A stretch of 7,838 nucleotides of DNA, taken from the NCBI GenBank assembly GCA_947628105.1, contig CANQYN010000047.1:1-7838 (forward strand), given 5' to 3'. Source of the stretch: an uncultured Bacilli bacterium. GTDB taxonomy: Bacteria > Bacillota_I > Bacilli_A > RF39 > UBA660. A program made the position numbers and the translations under genes. The notes under the pieces were generated by a model. That model worked only from the letters and a program-made list of their open reading frames with translations. It ran no database searches and had not been told where the DNA came from. Positions 1 through 4,698 of the stretch are shown here, piece after piece (position 1 is the stretch's first letter; every line of letters begins with the position of its first letter).

Positions 1-1
1 A

Positions 2-55
2 AAAGAGATGAGCGGAGGATATTATATTCAACGTTTATATTATCGAGCCAAATAA
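2..55 (+). CDS. C-terminal end of an unidentified gene (partial)
   Basis: An open frame enters from the left edge and reads KEMSGGYYIQRLYYRAK before a TAA at 53-55. It runs directly into a terminator hairpin with no gap, as several other genes in this window do, which is why I take it as a real gene end. Only 17 residues are visible: a glycine pair followed by a tyrosine- and arginine-rich tail. I do not recognise the family. The gene is convergent with the ferredoxin gene and shares its terminator. Confidence 0.45.
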   Translation, partial: KEMSGGYYIQRLYYRAK

Positions 56-77
56 AAAAAACCTTAATTGGTTTTTT
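56..77. terminator. Bidirectional terminator between convergent genes
   Basis: An 8-bp stem (AAAAAACC at 56-63 paired with GGTTTTTT at 70-77) encloses a 6-nt TTAATT loop. The arms supply a U-run for both directions, so it can end the leftward-entering plus-strand gene (stop at 53-55) and the minus-strand ferredoxin, whose TAA (64-66) lies inside the loop. Confidence 0.75.
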
Positions 78-288
78 CTTCTTCTATTTTTATCGCTCCA
101 ACAGGACAGGAATCTTTTGCTTCTAAGGCATTTTCTTTTATATTTTCATCTAAATTATCTAGAATATTTTTTCCTTCTGTAGTTTTTGCGGTATCTCCTT
201 GTTCAGTAAAATCAAATACTTCATCACAAATACTGACACAAGCGCCACAACAAATACAAAGGTCTTGATCAACTACTATTTTTTCCAT
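64..288 (-). CDS. fer: Single-cluster [4Fe-4S] ferredoxin
   Basis: This 74-residue acidic cytoplasmic electron carrier resembles the Bacillus/Thermotoga small ferredoxins. The sequence shows C11-x2-C14-x2-C17 (CICCGAC) near the N-terminus and C61-P62 near the C-terminus. These are the four expected ligands of one [4Fe-4S] cluster, and the middle half has lost the second cluster motif. Two extra cysteines are present, C13 and C21. C21 sits where some family members form a disulfide, but no partner cysteine is visible here. A longer reading from 309 is possible, but the ATG at 288 follows a perfect AGGAGG (295-300 on the other strand) at proper spacing, so the start is placed there. It has its own promoter and shares a terminator with the convergent upstream gene. 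The redox partner is unknown. Confidence 0.93.
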   Translation of the reverse strand: MEKIVVDQDLCICCGACVSICDEVFDFTEQGDTAKTTEGKNILDNLDENIKENALEAKDSCPVGAIKIEEEKTN

Positions 289-307
289 CTTTTTCCTCCT
301 TTTTAAC

Positions 308-336
308 ATTATAAGAAAAATAAAAATTTAATGCAA
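308..336 (-). promoter_or_regulatory. Sigma-A-type promoter of the ferredoxin gene
   Basis: Read on the minus strand, TTGCAT (336-331) is followed after exactly 17 bp by a perfect TATAAT (313-308). Initiation would fall about 6-7 bases further on, just ahead of the AGGAGG at 300-295, giving a very short leader. The -10 is strong and the -35 is only half consensus. Confidence 0.7.
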
Positions 337-343
337 GTAAATG

Positions 344-372
344 TTTAAAAAAGATAAAAAATGTGATATCAT
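344..372 (+). promoter_or_regulatory. Promoter of the tail-anchored protein gene
   Basis: TTTAAA (344-349), a 17-bp spacer, then TATCAT (367-372) preceded by TGA (364-366), an extended -10. Transcription would begin close to 379, right at the AGGTGA ribosome binding site. This argues against the upstream in-frame ATG at 341 being used. Confidence 0.5.
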
Positions 373-388
373 GATACTAGGTGATAGC

Positions 389-1174
389 ATGGCAAGTAGA
401 ATGGAAAGGTATTATACGTCAGATGAACCTTCTAAAAAAAGAAGTCAAATGAATAAAAAATTGTATGATAGTATTTATGAAGAAGGCGAATATAGTAATA
501 TTGAAGCAGTCGCTACTATGTCAAAGCCAAACGAGATAGATATTACCAAAATAAAAGAAATGCTTAAAAATAGAGAAGATTATAAAAAACAAAAGCAATA
601 TCGCCAAATTATGAATAAAGAAGAAGAAAAAAAGGAAACACCTCCTAGTATTCAATTTGAAGAAATTAAAAATTATGATGTTAAAGAGTTGTTAAATAAA
701 GCAAAAAGTGAAGTTACTGATACAGAATATAGAAGTTTAGATAATACGAATTATAATATATTAAAAGAGTTAAAAATAAGCAAAGAAAAAGAAATGGAAG
801 AAGAAAATCAGGATTTACAAGAAATGATAGATTCTATTACTAATACCAGTAAGTTACATAAACTTGATAATCGTGAATTGGGTCTCGATCTATTAAGCGA
901 TTTAAAAGGAAATGATGAAACTTTAACACTGCAAAATGATACTATTCGAGCATTAATCGATGAAGCGAAAAAAGAAGAATCAGGGAAAACGGATACGCAA
1001 GAAAAAATTGATACTTCTTTTTATAGCGCCAGTATGAATTTTAATAAGAAAGATTTTATGGATTTTGAAGATATCGATACGAAGCCTTTCTATCAAAGTA
1101 TGTGGTTTAAAATTTTGATTGGGGTACTATTACTGCTTGCTATCGTGGTAGGGATTGTAGTATTTATTATATAA
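389..1174 (+). CDS. Charged tail-anchored membrane protein of unknown function
   Basis: The product has 261 residues. I do not recognise a named family. The N-terminal ~235 residues are highly charged (Lys/Glu rich), mostly predicted helical or disordered, with heptad-like stretches such as KEKEMEEENQDLQEM. The last ~22 residues (about 240-261) form one hydrophobic segment ending the protein, giving a cytoplasmic domain anchored by its C-terminal tail with no outside domain. The start was chosen at the ATG at 389 (MASRMERYY) because AGGTGA at 379-384 precedes it and the promoter -10 lies at 367-372. The in-frame ATG at 341 lies upstream of the promoter and has no ribosome binding site. The opening resembles a lineage-specific group of Bacilli hypothetical proteins, but this is an impression only. 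It is a single-gene unit, divergent from the ferredoxin, with its own terminator. The neighbouring spore coat operon does not prove a role in sporulation. Confidence 0.8.
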   Translation: MASRMERYYTSDEPSKKRSQMNKKLYDSIYEEGEYSNIEAVATMSKPNEIDITKIKEMLKNREDYKKQKQYRQIMNKEEEKKETPPSIQFEEIKNYDVKELLNKAKSEVTDTEYRSLDNTNYNILKELKISKEKEMEEENQDLQEMIDSITNTSKLHKLDNRELGLDLLSDLKGNDETLTLQNDTIRALIDEAKKEESGKTDTQEKIDTSFYSASMNFNKKDFMDFEDIDTKPFYQSMWFKILIGVLLLLAIVVGIVVFII

Positions 1175-1196
1175 AGATAAGAAATTATCTTTTTTT
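1173..1196 (+). terminator. Intrinsic terminator, GAAA tetraloop
   Basis: An 8-bp stem (AAAGATAA 1173-1180 with TTATCTTT 1185-1192) is closed by a GAAA tetraloop and followed by a T-run through 1196. The stem starts inside the stop codon of the tail-anchored protein gene. Confidence 0.85.
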
Positions 1197-1202
1197 ATTT
1201 GG

Positions 1203-1231
1203 GAATAACTTTGAAAATGAAAACATACGAT
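1203..1231 (+). promoter_or_regulatory. Candidate sigma-E (mother-cell) promoter of spoVID-ysxE
   Basis: CATACGAT at 1224-1231 matches the Bacillus sigma-E -10 (CATACAhT) at all but one position. A -35-like GAATAAC (1203-1209, consensus kmATATT, strongest at the ATA) stands exactly 14 bp upstream. No good sigma-A -10 is visible in the same gap. Initiation near 1238 would begin at the ribosome binding site. Sigma-E control of spoVID is established in B. subtilis, so motif and gene agree. Confidence 0.6.
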
Positions 1232-1251
1232 TAAATGAAAGGGTGAGAGGA

Positions 1252-1911
1252 ATGGAAAAAATAATACCTTTTAAAAAAGATATTATCTTTAAAACAAATG
1301 TATCTGAGATTACAAGTATATCGTTAGAACATAATTTAACTAAAAAAGAAGAAAATTTTGTTAGTGGATCATTTACGGTAAGTGGGGAATATAAAATGGC
1401 AGAAGATAGTGTAACAGTTGATTCATTTTCATATGATTTGCCATTTGATATTAATATTGATAAACGATATGATACTACTAAATTAAAAATAGATATCGAT
1501 GATTTTTATTATGAAATAATCAATGATAATGTATTGTCAGTTTCTATTGATGTTTTACTTTCTCATTTAGAAGAGATGGAAGAAAGAGAAGAAATTAAAG
1601 AAGGTGAGATAGATGAAGTAGGGGTACTTACTCAAGAGTTACATGAGGAAGAAGTAATAGAAGAGAAATCAGAAGAAAAAATGGAAGAAAAAAATCGTTG
1701 TATTGAACCAGAATCATTATTTGAAAATATGGATCAGGCAGAATCTTATCTTAGTTACAAAGTATATATTGTAAGAGAAGGAGATACTTTAGAAAAAATT
1801 ATGGAACAATATCAAGTAACAAAAGAGGATTTAGCAGCTTATAATGATCTAAGTGAAATTAAGATTAATGATAAAATTATAATTCCAGCTAATAATGACG
1901 AAAATATCTAA
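1252..1911 (+). CDS. spoVID: SpoVID-like spore coat morphogenetic protein (compact form)
   Basis: The product has 219 residues. Residues ~4-105 match the SpoVID N-terminal domain in pattern: a run around SEITSISLEHNL, then SGSFTVSGEY, a PFDINI stretch and DDFYYEIINDNVLSVSIDV, as in B. subtilis SpoVID. Residues ~106-165 are a Glu-rich linker, and ~169-213 form a LysM domain (YIVREGDTLEKIMEQYQV, ending KINDKIIIPA). In B. subtilis SpoVID works with SpoIVA at the forespore surface to make the coat encase the spore, and its LysM monitors peptidoglycan precursors. The B. subtilis protein is about 575 residues, so here the linker is drastically shortened. The ATG at 1252 was chosen because AAAGGGTGAG precedes it; the GTG at 1243 lies within that site. 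It overlaps ysxE, its usual neighbour. SafA-like proteins share the LysM, but the N-domain and the gene pair favour SpoVID. Confidence 0.87.
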   Translation: MEKIIPFKKDIIFKTNVSEITSISLEHNLTKKEENFVSGSFTVSGEYKMAEDSVTVDSFSYDLPFDINIDKRYDTTKLKIDIDDFYYEIINDNVLSVSIDVLLSHLEEMEEREEIKEGEIDEVGVLTQELHEEEVIEEKSEEKMEEKNRCIEPESLFENMDQAESYLSYKVYIVREGDTLEKIMEQYQVTKEDLAAYNDLSEIKINDKIIIPANNDENI

Positions 1912-2788
1912 AGAAATTTTAAAAAAATATCATCTAAAACCTAATCAATATCGAAAAGATCATTCTGTACTTATCGTATCGGGACAAAATGGGAAATATG
2001 TTATAAAAGATAAAAAAAGCAATCATGATATTTATCGCTATTTAAAGGCGAGAAATTTTGATTATTATCCACCTGTTATTAATTCAGAAGAGGATGAATG
2101 TGAAATTACTGAATATGTAGAAGAGGTAAATATGCCTGAAGAACAAAAATTAATGGATATGATTTCTCTTCTTTCGTTACTTCATAATAAAACTACTTAT
2201 TATAAAGAAGTAAGCGTAGATGAATTTAAAAAAATTTATGAGGATTTAGATAACAATATTCGCTATTTATTTAGTTATTATCAAGATACGATAAGTATCA
2301 TTGAATCTAAAAAATATATGAGTCCTTCGGAATATTTTCTAGCAAGAAATATTTCTGAGATATTTTCTGCTATTACTTATTCTAAACAACAATTAGATAA
2401 ATGGTATCAATTAGTAGAAAGTAAAAGAAGGATTCGTTATGTTGTACTGCACAATAATTTAGAATTAGATCATTTTATCGAAAATGAACAACCATATTTT
2501 ATCAGTTGGAATAAAGCTAAGATAGATAGTCCTGTCTTTGATTTATATAAGCTTTATCGTAAAATAGGAGATCGATTTGATTTTTCCATTTTATTAGATG
2601 AATATGAAAAAAAATATCCATTGTTAGAAGAAGAAAAAAATCTATTAATTGTTCTATTGACAATGCCCCTTAAAATAGAAATGAATCAAGATATCTTTGA
2701 CGAATGTAAGATGATTACTAAAGAACTGGAAGCCTTGGAAAGAGTTCGTCATATGTTACAAGAAAAAAAACCACCACAAACTACTTAA
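1895..2788 (+). CDS. ysxE: CotS/YsxE-family spore coat pseudokinase
   Basis: The 297-residue protein has the aminoglycoside-phosphotransferase (CotS/YutH/YsxE) fold. A GKYVIKD beta-strand with a candidate ATP-site lysine (K38) lies in the N-lobe. A helical middle follows, and residues 183-194 form the catalytic-loop equivalent (VVLHNNLELDHF). The usual H-G-D-x4-N reads H186-N187-N188-x4-H193, so the catalytic Asp is Asn. The later D-F-D metal motif reads ISWNKA (203-208), so the metal Asp is also lost. The shape SPVFDLYKLYR after it is retained. It is therefore probably a binding or scaffold protein, not a kinase. Its ATG lies 17 nt inside spoVID with no evident ribosome binding site, suggesting translational coupling. 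In B. subtilis ysxE is next to spoVID and belongs to the sigma-E regulon. The exact C-terminus is uncertain (see the alternative-frame tail). Confidence 0.82.
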   Translation: MTKISKEILKKYHLKPNQYRKDHSVLIVSGQNGKYVIKDKKSNHDIYRYLKARNFDYYPPVINSEEDECEITEYVEEVNMPEEQKLMDMISLLSLLHNKTTYYKEVSVDEFKKIYEDLDNNIRYLFSYYQDTISIIESKKYMSPSEYFLARNISEIFSAITYSKQQLDKWYQLVESKRRIRYVVLHNNLELDHFIENEQPYFISWNKAKIDSPVFDLYKLYRKIGDRFDFSILLDEYEKKYPLLEEEKNLLIVLLTMPLKIEMNQDIFDECKMITKELEALERVRHMLQEKKPPQTT

Positions 2789-2861
2789 TAAGAAAATTAA
2801 AAATAAAAAGAAAAGGAAAAAATTAAAACGAGTAAGAATAAAAAAAGTTAAAAATAATTGA
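2772..2861 (+). other. Possible frameshifted basic C-terminal tail of ysxE
   Basis: The ysxE frame stops at 2786-2788 just after a run of eight A (2763-2770). In the +1 frame after this run an open stretch of 29 codons follows, ending TGA 2859-2861. It starts His-His-Lys, then is nearly all Lys/Arg/Leu/Ile/Val/Asn. A one-base deletion in the A8 tract, a sequencing slip or slippage during expression would join it to ysxE. A-rich DNA codes for lysine by default, so this is only suggestive. Confidence 0.25.
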
Positions 2862-2892
2862 TAAATTAATAAAATAAAAAAAATACAAACAC

Positions 2893-2915
2893 AAGGGAAA
2901 CAACATCCCTTTTTT
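2893..2915 (+). terminator. Terminator of the spoVID-ysxE operon
   Basis: A 6-bp stem with a GC core (AAGGGA 2893-2898 with TCCCTT 2906-2911) encloses a 7-nt loop and is followed by a T-run to 2915. It lies about 105 bases past the ysxE stop, further than other terminators here. That would fit a longer ysxE reading ending at 2861. The remaining gap to 3017 is A/T-rich, with a weak inverted repeat CCTATC/GATAGG (2941-2946, 2974-2979) and no gene that I can see. Confidence 0.8.
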
Positions 2916-3017
2916 CTTGGTTTTTGATTCATAAAGATCACCTATCATACTATATGAAAAAAGAATAAAAGAAGATAGGCATATTCCTAAAAAATAACAT
3001 AATAATCATTGGAATTA

Positions 3018-3046
3018 TTGATAATAATATAGAGATATGATACTAT
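3018..3046 (+). promoter_or_regulatory. Extended -10 promoter of yqeG-yqeH
   Basis: TTGATA (3018-3023), 17 bp, then TACTAT (3041-3046) preceded by TGA at 3038-3040, which forms a TGn extension. Initiation near 3053 leaves a short leader before the GAGGTG ribosome binding site at 3062-3067. Confidence 0.7.
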
Positions 3047-3073
3047 ATAAGTATTAGATTTGAGGTGTTTTAT

Positions 3074-3595
3074 ATGGAAAAATATCGACCAGATATATAT
3101 CGAAAAAATATTTATCAAATTCATTATGAAGATTTACAAAAAGAAGGAATTAAATGCTTACTTTTTGATTTAGATAATACGATTATCCCATACAATAAAA
3201 AGCAAGTCTCAAATGAACTAAAGGATTTATTTCACCAATTAAAAGAATTGAAATTTAAATTAATTGTTATGTCAAATAGTTCTAAAAAAAGATTATTAAA
3301 AATAAAAGAACAATTAAAAGTGCCTATTATATATCGGGCGATGAAACCTTTTAAGATGAATTTCAAACGAGTAATGGCACAATATAAATATGAAGAAAAT
3401 CAAATGGCCATTATTGGAGATCAATTATTAACTGATATTAAAGGAGGAAATAAAGTAGGAATTACTACGATATTAGTAGATCCTTTAATTGCTAAAGATG
3501 GTTTATTTACTAGAATTAATCGACATCGCGAACGAAAAATATTTGAAAAAATGGGAATTCATGGATTATTATTTAAAGGAAGATACTATGAATAA
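3074..3595 (+). CDS. yqeG: YqeG family HAD-IIIA phosphatase
   Basis: At 173 residues it has the usual YqeG length. HAD motif I is FDLDNTIIP with nucleophile D32 and acid D34. Motif II is the MSNSS segment (67-70 region). K91 in the YRAMKP segment is a likely motif III lysine. Motif IV is IIGDQLLTDIKGGN with D116 and D121. The tail FTRINRHRERKIFEKM is typical of the family. YqeG belongs with the yeast phosphatidylglycerophosphatase Gep4, but the bacterial substrate is not settled. The ATG at 3074 is preceded by GAGGTG at 6-nt spacing; the in-frame GTG at 3065 lies within that site and is rejected. It overlaps yqeH by 8 nt, the same order as in B. subtilis, where the pair leads a longer operon. 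Confidence 0.94.
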   Translation: MEKYRPDIYRKNIYQIHYEDLQKEGIKCLLFDLDNTIIPYNKKQVSNELKDLFHQLKELKFKLIVMSNSSKKRLLKIKEQLKVPIIYRAMKPFKMNFKRVMAQYKYEENQMAIIGDQLLTDIKGGNKVGITTILVDPLIAKDGLFTRINRHRERKIFEKMGIHGLLFKGRYYE

Positions 3596-4568
3596 ATGTA
3601 GCGGGTGTGGTGCTAACTTACAAAATAAAGATGCTTCTTTAGAAGGATATGTAACAAAAAAAGAGGCGACTTTATGTGAGAGATGTTTTCGGATTCAAAA
3701 CTATAATGATTATCAAAAAAGTAACAAAACGAATAATGATTTTTTCCCTATTATGGAAAAAATTAGTCATAGTAATGATTTAGTTATCGTCGTAATCGAT
3801 TTATTTCATACGATAGAATTTAATGATATTATGAAAAATTTACCCAATGATACTATATTAGTTTTAACGAAAAGAGATTTATTACCTCATTCGTTATATG
3901 AAGAAAAATTGATTACGTATTTTTCAAAACAATTTTCTCATGTATTAAAAACGATAATTATAAGTAGTAAAAATAATTATCATTTTGATTTGTTATATGA
4001 AACAATCATAAAATATAAAAAGAGTGATGAAGTTTACGTAGTAGGATATACTAATGCAGGAAAATCGACGATGATAAATCAGCTCATTTATCATTATACG
4101 AAATTGAATTGTAAGATAACAACAAGTAATTTACCATCTACTACATTGAATTTTATTCGTATTCCTTTTTCAAATTTTACTTTAATTGATACCCCTGGTT
4201 TACTAACAGATAAATCTAATTTAGATTATCTTTGTAAAACAGAACTTGATAAAGTGGTAGTAAAAAAAGAAATAAGACCTCGTATTTATCAGGTCAAACA
4301 AGAAACTTTCTTTAAATTGAATGATTTCATAAGACTGAATTGTTCTTGTGGGAATATCATATTTTATTTTTCCAATTCATTAACAATAGAACGAGTTTAT
4401 AAAATGCCCAAAGATCTAGAAAACTTTCAATATTATCAAATAACGGTACCTCAGAATAGTGATATTGTATTTCCAGAGCTAGGTTTTATTAAAATAACCA
4501 AGGAAACGGATGTAGGACTTTATGTAGATAAAAATATTTCTTTTTATGTAAGAGAAAGTTACTTATAA
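3588..4568 (+). CDS. yqeH: YqeH, circularly permuted GTPase of 30S ribosome assembly
   Basis: The product has 326 residues. The N-terminal zinc ribbon has C4-x2-C7 (CSGCG) and C30-x2-C33 (CERCFRIQNYND). The GTPase motifs run in permuted order: G4 TKRD (94-97), G5 SSK (126-128), G1 P-loop GYTNAGKS (153-160), the PSTT region for G2 (183-186) and G3 DTPG (201-204). A C-terminal domain of about 120 residues follows, with a CSC motif at 252-254. In B. subtilis YqeH is needed for 30S subunit assembly; its length there is about 366, so this one is somewhat short. The start at 3588 (MNKCSGCG) has AAAGGA upstream and overlaps the yqeG stop (ATGAATAA). Longer readings within yqeG are spurious. The B. 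subtilis downstream partners (aroE, yhbY-like, nadD) are absent; a terminator follows. Confidence 0.94.
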   Translation: MNKCSGCGANLQNKDASLEGYVTKKEATLCERCFRIQNYNDYQKSNKTNNDFFPIMEKISHSNDLVIVVIDLFHTIEFNDIMKNLPNDTILVLTKRDLLPHSLYEEKLITYFSKQFSHVLKTIIISSKNNYHFDLLYETIIKYKKSDEVYVVGYTNAGKSTMINQLIYHYTKLNCKITTSNLPSTTLNFIRIPFSNFTLIDTPGLLTDKSNLDYLCKTELDKVVVKKEIRPRIYQVKQETFFKLNDFIRLNCSCGNIIFYFSNSLTIERVYKMPKDLENFQYYQITVPQNSDIVFPELGFIKITKETDVGLYVDKNISFYVRESYL

Positions 4569-4612
4569 AAAATGATTACATTTCTTAAAAAAAATTTTTA
4601 AAAATATTTTCT

Positions 4613-4659
4613 AGAAAAGAAAAAAAGAAATAATGATAAATCTCTTTTTTTCTTTTTTT
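4613..4659 (+). terminator. Long A/T hairpin terminator after yqeH
   Basis: Residues 4613-4628 pair with 4643-4658 in a 16-bp stem. It has A7/T7 blocks, two internal G-C pairs (4619-4652, 4627-4644) and one G-U, with a 14-nt loop. The 3' arm is itself a T-rich run, giving a terminator-like element. The upstream in-frame ATG for the next gene (4633) lies in its loop. Confidence 0.65.
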
Positions 4660-4673
4660 ATTTGGTGTATAAT
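4645..4673 (+). promoter_or_regulatory. Promoter of the HerA gene
   Basis: A perfect TATAAT at 4668-4673 is preceded by TG. The -35 position, 17 bp upstream, is only TTTTTT (4645-4650), which lies within the yqeH terminator arm. Initiation near 4680 precedes the GAGGGTGA ribosome binding site (4687-4694). Confidence 0.6.
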
Positions 4674-4698
4674 AACTAATAGAATAGAGGGTGACATT

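Noticed and set aside
68..268. Plus-strand open frame across the ferredoxin gene
   Set aside because: It is antisense to a clear ferredoxin with cluster ligands and a ribosome binding site; it has no ribosome binding site or recognisable domain.
2756..2941. Minus-strand frame coding a Phe/Leu-rich hydrophobic peptide
   Set aside because: It is the complement of lysine-rich A-runs, which always reads as Phe/Leu/Ile. It overlaps the ysxE end and its terminator and has no ribosome binding site.
2946..2953. CATACTAT as another sigma-E -10 box in the ysxE-yqeG gap
   Set aside because: No kmATATT-like -35 lies 14-15 bp upstream, and only a four-codon frame follows it; the downstream yqeG has a good sigma-A promoter.
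3489..3587. N-terminal extension of yqeH inside yqeG
   Set aside because: YqeH proteins begin just before the CxGCG zinc motif, and the ATG at 3588 has a proper ribosome binding site; the extension is an out-of-frame reading of yqeG.
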